Shown here one piece after another: positions 1 to 5,837 of a stretch of 7,461 nucleotides of DNA. The first letter of the stretch is position 1; each line of letters starts with the position of its first letter. The stretch is from Leptospira sp. GTDB lineage: Bacteria; Spirochaetota; Leptospiria; Leptospirales; Leptospiraceae. The stretch is from assembly GCA_021413405.1 (NCBI GenBank), contig JAIOQL010000164.1:1-7461 (forward strand), given 5' to 3'. The position numbers and the translations under genes are program-made. The notes under the pieces are model-generated. The model was not told where the DNA came from. It saw only the letters and a list, made by a program, of their open reading frames with translations, and did no database searches.

Positions 1-530
1 CCTGCACCAAGATTTTCAAGTACATGGACAAGCCCTAAAACGGTTCCTATGATTCCAAGAGTCGGGGAAAATCCCCCGGCAGTTTCCAGAATCTTCGCAG
101 AATTGAGTTCGGATTCCTCCATTTGTTCTGCCGATTCAAAAAGAATTTCCTCGACGACTGACGGATCAGATCCGTCCACAATGAGTCTTATCCCTTTTTG
201 AAGAAGTAAATTGTTTACTCCAGAAATCTCCTCTTCGAGGGAAAGAAGCCCGTTTCTTCTCGCCTTTTCTGAAAAGTTCAGAAATATTTCCGTAAGAGAA
301 CTATTTTCATCGGAACTGAATATCTGTTTCAGTAATTTCAGGAGTGAATTGATCTGCGAAAATGAGAAGCTGGCTATTGTTGCCCCAATGGTTCCGCCGA
401 GGATCAGAAAAATTGCAGATAGCTTAAAGAAAGCTCCTAACGTTGCTCCTTCCAGAATTATTGAAATGACTACTGCAAAAAACGCGAGAGCCACGCCTGC
501 ATATGTCGAAAACCCTTTTCTATTCAGCAT
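1..530 (-). CDS. motA: MotA flagellar motor stator protein, 3' end cut by the window
   Basis: Inner-membrane stator subunit. With MotB it forms the ion channel that turns ion flow into flagellar rotation; in spirochetes the flagella are periplasmic. The first 176 residues are present. Two membrane segments lie at about 8-27 and 35-56, followed by a cytoplasmic loop and the start of the third segment. By alignment from memory with E. coli MotA, R91 matches Arg90 and E99 matches Glu98, the charged residues that contact the rotor protein FliG. P156 in GFSPTLGIIG matches Pro173, needed for the conformational change. The fourth segment and C-terminus lie beyond base 1, and motB would be expected next but is not visible. 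The ATG at 528-530 follows a good ribosome binding site (AAAGGGGTGATTA). It overlaps the end of the upstream gene by 11 bases, which suggests translational coupling. A TolQ/ExbB homologue is much less likely given the loop residues. Confidence 0.93.
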   Translation of the reverse strand, partial: MLNRKGFSTYAGVALAFFAVVISIILEGATLGAFFKLSAIFLILGGTIGATIASFSFSQINSLLKLLKQIFSSDENSSLTEIFLNFSEKARRNGLLSLEEEISGVNNLLLQKGIRLIVDGSDPSVVEEILFESAEQMEESELNSAKILETAGGFSPTLGIIGTVLGLVHVLENLGA

Positions 531-2715
531 TAATCACCCCTTTTTTCATTTCGGTTTCCAGAAGCCATCTGTTCCTTGTTGAATCTTTGAGAACCTTGAG
601 ATCGTCTTCCAGCTTTTTCCATGCAACGGAATCCGGATTGGCATATGATTCTTTCCGTATAATTTCATCCGCTTTAAAGGTATCCTTCATGGCTAGATAA
701 ATCTTTGCTTTCGTGATCAATAGAACATTTAAATGCGACTGGGGAGCGGTTGATTTGTAGAAGCCGATGAGGTCATCAATTTTAGCCAGTGCTTCGATGT
801 AATTCCGTTCTGCATAAAGAATCGGGTAAAGACGTTTTAAAATCTGTTCTTTATATTTCGGATTTCCGGCAAGTTCATTCATAATTGATATGTGTTCCGA
901 TTCGGGTGTTATTTGTAAAATCGAATTATATGCCATCTCCTGTAAAACAGGATCTGGTTTTGAAAACTGCATTGCGATTCTGATCATAGCAAGTGATGAA
1001 AGGAAATCTTTCTTTTCATATTGGAAGACTGCATATTTTCCATAAGAACTATAAATAACAGATTGAAAATTCCTGGCGGTTTCGGCGATTTCTCCGCCTG
1101 AATATTTCCGGATTGCATCGAGATTTTCCATGATCTGGTCGATAGATTTGGCGGAAGAAATTCGGGAATATACATAGTCTGTTTTCCATGAATTCTTTAG
1201 TTCTTCCCTGGGAATTTTTCCAGGGATAGTATTTCTGAAGTCCGGGTAATATAACCTGAAGAGAGGATATTCTGATATTTTGAGATTGTGTCCTGTTGGA
1301 AGTAACTGATCTGCCTGATTCTGGATAATGACAAAGTCTATTTTTTCCCGGTATAATTTTTTAATGTACGAAATGAATATTTCCTGATTTTCAAAGACCC
1401 CTAAAACAACGGTCTTCCCGGCAATTACTTCCCGATCCGGAAGTCTGCCTGGTTCATTAAAAGGAAGATCGGATTTATAATAGATAAAATCCTTGTCATT
1501 GAAGTTGATATCTGAAAATAGAAATGGAAAAGTTTTGCTTTCAACACTTCTATACTGGATTTTTCTCAGATCCGCTACAGCCGGCGAATAGAAATAAATT
1601 GAAAAAGCCAATGAGATAACCAGAAACGTTATCCGGGAAAAATGACTGATTTTTCTATTCAGGAAAATAGGGGAGATGATGAGTAATATACTCAGTATAA
1701 GTATAAAATAACTGAACCAGTCACCAAAAAATAAACTCTGAACAAAAAGAAACGACAAACCGATTGTAGCTCGGGCAAAACAGGAAAGACCGAGGATTAT
1801 CGGAGAAATAATGTCCGGTCTGTAGTATGTAATCAGGATCGAATCGATCAGGAAGAGAAAAAAAATAAAGTTGTCAAATCTTGCATGATTGAATGTCAGA
1901 ATCAGATTTATGAAAATCAGAATTTCTCCAAATCGGAATCTGAGTTTTATTTTTTCCCGGAAAAATCCGTAATATAGAAAAATGCTAAACATGAGAAGTC
2001 CAAAAATAATTCCCGAGATAAGCAAATCCAGATTTCCATCCGGAAACGATGCAAAAAGAACCAGGTGCAGAACCATGAAAATGCAACCCGTATAAAAGAA
2101 TTCATTCATCAGGTAGTCCATGTTTATTTTCCTCCTCGATTCTGTGAAAGTTTTGAATTGAGAAAAAAAACCATGCACAAGAAATTCAGCAATGAGGAGA
2201 CCCAGGAATGGGATTAAATAATCCTTAACGTTTAACTGGAGTTCACCTATACTATAAGAATAAATCAGGTAGGCGATGCCGCCCGACAAAAAACTCCATA
2301 GCCGGAAGTTTCTGAGAGTTGACACAAGAGCGCCTAACGCAAAAAAATTCATTATAATGAAACTAATCGTTATATCTTTGTTGAAGATATAATCTATCAT
2401 TAGTACGTTTGAAGAGTTTCCGAGACTCCACGCAATTTCAGTTCCGAGAAGAATGCAAATTGAAGATTCCATGACCCGTACATGGCCGGATGGAATCAGT
2501 CTTCTGATTGCGAATCCAGCAAAATATGCAGATAGAATTACTAACTTTTCCAGCGAGAAAAAAATATCTTCGAATTCAACTGCTTTTATTTCGAGATATG
2601 AGTTTTTGATCACTAAAGTTGAAATGAATCCAAGCGAAATGCATAGTAATATATTAGGGAGAATAATCCAGGCAATAATTCCGCTATTTAATGTCCTGTA
2701 AGGAGCTTTTTGCAT
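520..2715 (-). CDS. Uncharacterised polytopic membrane protein with TPR-like C-terminal half, in operon with motA
   Basis: I do not recognise this 731-residue protein as a named family. Residues 12-377 contain about 12-13 hydrophobic segments (for example 12-37, 165-185, 229-251, 282-298, 333-353, 361-377), rich in Phe, Ile and Leu. Residues 380-731 are soluble. About 548-690 has paired amphipathic helices like TPR repeats (around YAVFQYEKKDFLSSLAMIRIA and YAERNYIEALAKIDDLIGFY). The architecture recalls fused transporter/spermidine-synthase-like proteins, but I see no glycine-rich SAM-binding motif, so I do not assign that role. I chose the ATG at 2713-2715. An in-frame GTG at 2790 would add 25 residues, but those codons would span an intrinsic terminator and have no ribosome binding site. 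The chosen ATG also lacks a clear Shine-Dalgarno sequence. The stop overlaps motA by 11 bases, so a role near the flagellar stator is possible; that is inferred from context alone. Confidence 0.8.
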   Translation of the reverse strand: MQKAPYRTLNSGIIAWIILPNILLCISLGFISTLVIKNSYLEIKAVEFEDIFFSLEKLVILSAYFAGFAIRRLIPSGHVRVMESSICILLGTEIAWSLGNSSNVLMIDYIFNKDITISFIIMNFFALGALVSTLRNFRLWSFLSGGIAYLIYSYSIGELQLNVKDYLIPFLGLLIAEFLVHGFFSQFKTFTESRRKINMDYLMNEFFYTGCIFMVLHLVLFASFPDGNLDLLISGIIFGLLMFSIFLYYGFFREKIKLRFRFGEILIFINLILTFNHARFDNFIFFLFLIDSILITYYRPDIISPIILGLSCFARATIGLSFLFVQSLFFGDWFSYFILILSILLIISPIFLNRKISHFSRITFLVISLAFSIYFYSPAVADLRKIQYRSVESKTFPFLFSDINFNDKDFIYYKSDLPFNEPGRLPDREVIAGKTVVLGVFENQEIFISYIKKLYREKIDFVIIQNQADQLLPTGHNLKISEYPLFRLYYPDFRNTIPGKIPREELKNSWKTDYVYSRISSAKSIDQIMENLDAIRKYSGGEIAETARNFQSVIYSSYGKYAVFQYEKKDFLSSLAMIRIAMQFSKPDPVLQEMAYNSILQITPESEHISIMNELAGNPKYKEQILKRLYPILYAERNYIEALAKIDDLIGFYKSTAPQSHLNVLLITKAKIYLAMKDTFKADEIIRKESYANPDSVAWKKLEDDLKVLKDSTRNRWLLETEMKKGVINAE

Positions 2716-2754
2716 TTGTGATTCAGGATTTCTGGGCGAACAATAAATTTCGAT

Positions 2755-2787
2755 AAAAAAAACGGGACGGTTGGATGACACGCCCCG
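2755..2787 (-). terminator. Intrinsic terminator upstream of the membrane-protein/motA operon
   Basis: Read on the minus strand, CGGGGCG (2787-2781) pairs with CGTCCCG (2769-2763). That gives a 7-bp GC-rich stem with one G-U pair and an 11-nt loop, followed at once by eight T residues (2762-2755). This is a textbook Rho-independent terminator in the minus direction only, because no T-run follows it on the plus strand. It lies 40 bases upstream of the ATG at 2715, and no recognisable gene precedes it on this strand. It therefore ends either a short leader of the operon (attenuation) or a separate small RNA. The structure is seen directly; its role is inferred. Confidence 0.75.
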
Positions 2788-2824
2788 CACTTCATTTGAA
2801 GAGAAAATTCGCAGTGTTTAGAAA

Positions 2825-2852
2825 CTTGCCTTATTTGGGAGAATCTGGCAAG
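2825..2852 (-). ncRNA. Hairpin in the leader/small-RNA region, C-rich loop
   Basis: CTTGCC and GGCAAG form a 6-bp GC-containing stem around a 16-nt interior. On the minus strand that interior reads AGATTCTCCCAAATAA and exposes a TCTCCC stretch. A weak inner stem of four pairs is possible. With the terminator at 2755-2787 this would make a two-hairpin RNA of about 100 nt, if transcription starts near 2857. It is not a tRNA (no T-loop GTTCGA or acceptor stem), and it did not match the riboswitch or SRP RNA consensus sequences I could recall. The ends of any transcript are unknown; only the hairpin is marked. Confidence 0.35.
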
Positions 2853-2863
2853 CCTCTACAACT

Positions 2864-2892
2864 ATTATCGGCTTTTGAAGATTGCACTTAAG
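2864..2892 (-). promoter_or_regulatory. Possible promoter for the leader/membrane-protein operon
   Basis: On the minus strand GATAAT (2869-2864) resembles a -10 box (5 of 6 matches to TATAAT). A poor -35 match, TTAAGT, ends 16 bases upstream and falls inside the palindrome at 2885-2894. Transcription would begin near 2857, just before the hairpin at 2852-2825. The -35 match is weak, so this is a suggestion only. Other promoters further upstream, within the start of plsC, cannot be excluded. Confidence 0.3.
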
Positions 2893-2894
2893 TG
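2885..2894. promoter_or_regulatory. Perfect 10-bp palindrome, possible operator between divergent genes
   Basis: CACTTAAGTG is a perfect inverted repeat with no spacer. It sits 50 bases upstream of the plsC ATG and overlaps the proposed -35 region of the divergent unit. The position suits a dimeric regulator that could act on both directions. No second copy was noticed in the window. A 10-base palindrome can arise by chance, so confidence is low. Confidence 0.25.
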
Positions 2895-2943
2895 GCGGAT
2901 TGTGACTTGTCTAAAAATATTCATCCAAAATCATGAGCAGATT

Positions 2944-3672
2944 ATGTATAAAATCATTTCTTTTTTCTATTGGGGACTTGTAGCAGTGATTGCCTTCCTT
3001 TTTTTTCCAATTGCCTTTGCGATTTGGGTTCTGACCGTCCCGTTTGACAAGCGGCGGAGAATATTGCATTTATTTACTTCTTTTTGGGGATCATTTTATG
3101 TTTGGATAAACCCTTTGTGGAAATACAGCGTGACCGGCAGAGAGAAAATTAAACCGGGGCAGGCCTATGTTCTTGTCGCAAATCACCAGTCAGCCATTGA
3201 TATATTTGTCCTGTATACTTTGTTCAAACATTTCAAATGGGTTTCGAAGATTGAGAATTTTAAAATTCCCATCATAGGGTGGAATATGAGTATGAACAGG
3301 TATATAAAACTGAAACGGGGTGATCTCAGAAGTAATTTGAGTATGATGCGTGAATGTGAGAGGAATCTAAATGCGGGAAGTTCCCTGATGATTTTCCCGG
3401 AGGGAACGCGTTCTCTCGATGGAAATCTGCGACCGTTTAGGGATGGAGCTTTTGAATTGGCAAGGAAAAGCAGATGTTCAATCATTCCGATTCTTATAAG
3501 CGGGACCGGTAAGGCACTACCTGCAAAAGGAATTATGCTGACAGGAAGGCGAAGTTTTCAGATACAGATTCTGGATGAAGTTCCTTATGATGAAGTGATC
3601 TTTAAGGACACTAAGAAAAACTGTGAGAATGTCAGAACAATTATGGAGAAAAAACTTAGAGAAATTTCCTGA
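2944..3672 (+). CDS. plsC: 1-acyl-sn-glycerol-3-phosphate acyltransferase (PlsC family)
   Basis: Membrane-bound acyltransferase that adds the second acyl chain to lysophosphatidic acid, giving phosphatidic acid for phospholipid synthesis. The 242 residues match the usual PlsC length of about 240. An N-terminal hydrophobic segment spans about 5-32. Motif I is NHQSAID at 80-86, with the catalytic H81 and D86 in the HX4D arrangement. The motif II region is at 112-123 (GWNMSMNRYIKL). Motif III is FPEGTRS at 151-157. Motif IV is around IIPILISG at 180-187. I chose the ATG at 2944 because the hydrophobic segment starts right after it. An in-frame TTG at 2875 would add 23 residues and has no ribosome binding site; the site before the ATG is also weak (GAGCAG). 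It is transcribed divergently from the membrane-protein/motA operon and convergently with the DUF1564-like gene. The exact acyl acceptor is not proven, since related acyltransferases share these motifs. Confidence 0.88.
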   Translation: MYKIISFFYWGLVAVIAFLFFPIAFAIWVLTVPFDKRRRILHLFTSFWGSFYVWINPLWKYSVTGREKIKPGQAYVLVANHQSAIDIFVLYTLFKHFKWVSKIENFKIPIIGWNMSMNRYIKLKRGDLRSNLSMMRECERNLNAGSSLMIFPEGTRSLDGNLRPFRDGAFELARKSRCSIIPILISGTGKALPAKGIMLTGRRSFQIQILDEVPYDEVIFKDTKKNCENVRTIMEKKLREIS

Positions 3673-3821
3673 CTAAGTTTCATTATTGGAAATACGGAAA
3701 TATTTAGGGATGAGTATTTATGTTCCGGAATTCAAAAATAAAGCTATGACTGTGAATATTGTTCTCCCCAGAGCTCCATTAAACTATTAAAAATTCGTAT
3801 AAACTTCTTGGGATTTTTCTC

Positions 3822-4292
3822 TTATCTTCGGATTCGGAAGTGGATTTTGCGATGAACCTCGGCTGGAATTCGGTGAATCATAAGCGTCTGGGAAGAAAAC
3901 CTGGCGATAGTTGGGGGAACTCCACTATCATAGAATTTTTCTGTAAGAAGGGCGTCCCAGCCAGCAATATCCAGCACCAAAAGCAGCGTAAATAACCCGG
4001 TTTTCGAAATACCCAGATAGTCTGACAATGTATCAAATTGAATCCAATCCTGATTGATCGGTCTGAAATTTTTCTTCACAAGTTCTTTTCCCGGATTCTG
4101 GAAACGTTTCTTTATTGTTTCCCTCTGACCGAGTCCCCCGGACATGATTAAATAACTATATTTTTTAATCAAAAAATGGAAATAAATTTCCCTTCTTCCT
4201 CTTTTGGTGCGTATCTCAAAATCTTCCAGAAACCTGGCGGGCACTAGAAGGGATGACTGCGTTCTTGGATGCTCCATAGGATAAAGCGGCAT
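3822..4292 (-). CDS. DUF1564-like protein, Leptospira-type family of unknown function
   Basis: This 156-residue soluble protein resembles, from memory, DUF1564 (Pfam PF07600), a multi-copy family found essentially in Leptospira. Matching features, in order, are SSLLVPARFLEDF near 13-25, a basic stretch RTKRGRR at 28-34, FHFLIKKYSYLIMSG at 38-52, and PINQDWIQFDTLSDYLGISKT near 78-98. A hydrophobic helix FTLLLVLDIAGW (101-112) and a GVPP motif (124-127) follow. The 28-52 and 84-110 segments look like short helices, and the second could form a helix-turn-helix or ribbon-helix-helix DNA-binding unit; that is a guess. No signal peptide or membrane segment is seen, despite the hydrophobic helix. 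The ATG at 4290-4292 follows a strong AAGGAG eight bases upstream, which favours it over the methionine five codons later. It has its own promoter and no partner gene. Confidence 0.75.
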   Translation of the reverse strand: MPLYPMEHPRTQSSLLVPARFLEDFEIRTKRGRREIYFHFLIKKYSYLIMSGGLGQRETIKKRFQNPGKELVKKNFRPINQDWIQFDTLSDYLGISKTGLFTLLLVLDIAGWDALLTEKFYDSGVPPTIARFSSQTLMIHRIPAEVHRKIHFRIRR

Positions 4293-4301
4293 ATTTTTTG
4301 C

Positions 4302-4307
4302 TCCTTA
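4302..4307 (-). promoter_or_regulatory. Strong Shine-Dalgarno sequence for the DUF1564-like gene
   Basis: On the minus strand AAGGAG (4306-4301, marked to within a base) lies eight bases before the ATG at 4292. It is the strongest ribosome binding site seen in the window, and it fixes this start over the in-frame ATG five codons downstream. Confidence 0.7.
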
Positions 4308-4349
4308 TGAAAATTAAGCGTTTAGTCGGGTTCGAAACTATTGTGCTTA

Positions 4350-4358
4350 ATTATATCA
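4350..4358 (-). promoter_or_regulatory. Extended -10 promoter for the DUF1564-like gene
   Basis: The minus strand reads TGATATAAT here: a perfect TATAAT (4355-4350) preceded by the TGn extension typical of sigma-70-type extended -10 promoters. Seventeen bases further upstream there is no good TTGACA match, which is usual for this promoter class. Transcription would start near 4343, giving a 5' leader of about 50 bases before the ATG at 4292. A run of seven T residues lies in the spacer. Confidence 0.55.
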
Positions 4359-4392
4359 GGTAAAAAAAGTTCCGCTACGCTGATGCTTTTTG

Positions 4393-4427
4393 AAAAATAA
4401 GTTGAATTTCTGAAAAATTTTCAACTT
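4393..4427 (-). terminator. Candidate terminator after the leuA-HEAT-moeB run
   Basis: On the minus strand AAGTTGAA (4427-4420) pairs with TTCAACTT (4406-4399), an 8-bp stem. The interior is AT-rich and could extend the pairing, and ATTTTT follows (4398-4393). It lies about 85 bases after the moeB-like stop codon and before the DUF1564-like promoter, where an end of transcription would be expected. The stem is AT-rich, so termination may be weak. Confidence 0.45.
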
Positions 4428-4503
4428 TTCGTATGTCGACTGGTGAGAAACAGCACAAAAAGTATTATTCACGGGGAGCGTATTTGATATTCCATCTGAA
4501 CAA

Positions 4504-4516
4504 GCTGAGGTTCAGC
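4504..4516 (-). terminator. Small inverted repeat at the moeB-like stop codon
   Basis: GCTGA and TCAGC are separated by three bases and overlap the TGA stop at 4512-4514. On the minus strand the stem is followed by TTGTTC, not a clean T-run. It may slow or end transcription, but it is short and could be chance. The hairpin at 4393-4427 is the better terminator candidate. Confidence 0.2.
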
Positions 4517-5309
4517 ATATTCTTCCAATCTCCTCATCTCTTGGCTCAAAAATATTTTTATTGTTTCCACAAAGCGGACAGTCAGTATTTTTTCGGGTAG
4601 AAATATTCCGAAAATTCATCGTCTTTGCATCCAATGTCAGTATCTTCCCGAAAAGACCTGTTTCTTCAAGCCCGATCAGATACTTGATTGCTTCTGTTGC
4701 CTGGATACTACCGATGATTCCTGCAACACTGCCGATTACTCCTGCATCTGCGCAAGATGGAACTGACTCAGGCGGAGGCGGCGAATTAAAGGTACACCTA
4801 TAACAGGCATCAGTGTCAGGACGAATTCCGATGACTTGTCCTTCAAACCGTAAGATCCCTCCGATGATTAGAGGAATTTTCATAAAGTAGCATGCATCAT
4901 TCACCAGGAATTTAGTTTCGAAATTATCGGATCCCTCCATGACAAGACTGGAATTTTCCAATATCGAATTAATATTATCTGAGTTCAACCTCTCCTGATA
5001 CGCCTTGAATTGAACATGCGGGTTCAACTTCTTAAGTGTTGTGATGGCTGAGCCGGTTTTTTCTGCATTGATAGATTCTGTTGTGTGAACAATCTGCCGT
5101 TGCAGATTTGTAATGTCGAGTGTATCTGAATCTACAATCCGTATTTCGCCGATTCCCGCTGCTGCTAAATAAAAAAGAGCAGGGCTTCCGAGACCTCCTG
5201 CTCCTATAACTGTGATTGTAGAACTTTTAAGTTTTTCCTGGCCTTTCCGGCCAACTTCATTTAATAATATATTCCGCGAATATCTGCTGATTTCCTCTGA
5301 AGAAAGCAA
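4512..5309 (-). CDS. MoeB/ThiF-family sulfur-carrier protein adenylyltransferase
   Basis: E1-like enzyme that uses ATP to adenylate the C-terminal glycine of a small sulfur-carrier protein: MoaD for molybdopterin or ThiS for thiamine. The 265 residues match full-length MoeB/ThiF, with no rhodanese domain. GAGGLGS at 36-42 is the nucleotide-binding loop. Compared with E. coli MoeB from memory, R12 matches Arg14, R71 in NLQRQ matches Arg73, K84 matches Lys86, and D128 in GSDN matches Asp130. C186 in PSCADAG sits where MoeB has its candidate catalytic cysteine. Zinc cysteines are C169/C172 (CYRC) and C244/C247 (CPLC). The start is a TTG at 5307-5309, six bases after the preceding stop, with only a weak ribosome binding site. 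Alignment of the LSSEEISRYSRNI N-terminus with MoeB supports it. No moaD, thiS or other cofactor gene is in the window, so MoeB versus ThiF cannot be settled. Confidence 0.87.
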   Translation of the reverse strand: MLSSEEISRYSRNILLNEVGRKGQEKLKSSTITVIGAGGLGSPALFYLAAAGIGEIRIVDSDTLDITNLQRQIVHTTESINAEKTGSAITTLKKLNPHVQFKAYQERLNSDNINSILENSSLVMEGSDNFETKFLVNDACYFMKIPLIIGGILRFEGQVIGIRPDTDACYRCTFNSPPPPESVPSCADAGVIGSVAGIIGSIQATEAIKYLIGLEETGLFGKILTLDAKTMNFRNISTRKNTDCPLCGNNKNIFEPRDEEIGRIC

Positions 5310-5315
5310 AACAGA

Positions 5316-5795
5316 TTATTTCTTGCCTGCTTTCTTTTTAATTTTATCAAGCGCATCAGCTACAAATTCATTTTGTCTATGATGGGTATCTGCGTATTCA
5401 ACTGCTGCCTTTGTATCGTCTTCCACAGCTTTATTTTCAACGGTGATATTGTACAATGCAAGAAGTGCAGCATATACAACGTTTGAATCATTTTCACTCA
5501 TAATCTTATCTTTGAGTGCTTTCGTCGATGCTCCGCCTTTTTTTATGTATCCTAGGGCAACCGCCGCAGCTGCAGCAACCTTTGGATTATCTGTTGCTTT
5601 CAAAAGATTGATTAATTCATTTATGGCCGTTTCATCTTTTTTATCATTTCCAAGATAACGACAAGCTGCAATTTTTTCTTCATCTGTTCCCGAACTGAGA
5701 GCTTTCAACTGCTCATCTGCAGTTTTTTCAGCACTCCATGCGGTGGCCGATGTGAAGACAAAAATAGAGAGTATAAGTAAAGTCTTAAGGTTCAT
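5316..5795 (-). CDS. Exported HEAT-repeat protein
   Basis: This 159-residue protein has a clear signal peptide: K4, a hydrophobic core at 5-17, and a likely cleavage near A19 or A22 (ATAWSA before EKTADEQ). No lipobox cysteine is present at the cleavage region, so it is probably a soluble periplasmic protein rather than a lipoprotein. The mature part is alpha-helical, with about three HEAT-like repeats at roughly 26-49, 55-87 and 92-119. The core of the second is KVAAAAAVALGYI (72-84), followed by a charged helix and a lysine-rich tail. HEAT repeats act as protein-binding scaffolds; the partner is unknown. The ATG at 5793-5795 follows GGGAGA with good spacing. The gene lies 42 bases after leuA and six before the moeB-like gene, so it is probably co-transcribed, although neither neighbour encodes an exported protein. 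Confidence 0.82.
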   Translation of the reverse strand: MNLKTLLILSIFVFTSATAWSAEKTADEQLKALSSGTDEEKIAACRYLGNDKKDETAINELINLLKATDNPKVAAAAAVALGYIKKGGASTKALKDKIMSENDSNVVYAALLALYNITVENKAVEDDTKAAVEYADTHHRQNEFVADALDKIKKKAGKK

Positions 5796-5837
5796 AAAAA
5801 TCTCCCGAACTTACAATTCTTCCAGTTTCCAAATTAG

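Noticed and set aside
211..582. Plus-strand open frame of 123 codons opposite motA and the end of the membrane-protein gene.
   Set aside because: It lies antisense to clearly recognisable MotA coding sequence and has no family resemblance, so it is a shadow frame.
380..731. Idea that the soluble half of the membrane protein (residues 380-731, not bases) is a spermidine synthase domain.
   Set aside because: No glycine-rich SAM-binding motif or acidic catalytic motif is visible; only the overall architecture is reminiscent.
2716..2790. A 25-codon N-terminal extension of the membrane protein from a GTG start at 2790.
   Set aside because: It has no Shine-Dalgarno sequence, and its codons run through the terminator stem and T-run.
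2688..2795. A 35-codon minus-strand reading frame starting MKCGACHPTV that crosses the terminator and overlaps the membrane-protein start.
   Set aside because: It has no ribosome binding site, spans a strong terminator hairpin and resembles no family I know. It could be a leader peptide, but the evidence is too thin to call a gene.
2875..2943. A 23-codon extension of plsC from a TTG start.
   Set aside because: It has no ribosome binding site, and family length and the position of the N-terminal membrane segment fit the ATG at 2944.
3695..3727. CGGAA/TTCCG inverted repeat downstream of plsC, considered as a terminator.
   Set aside because: The stem is only five pairs, the loop is long and no T-run follows on either strand.
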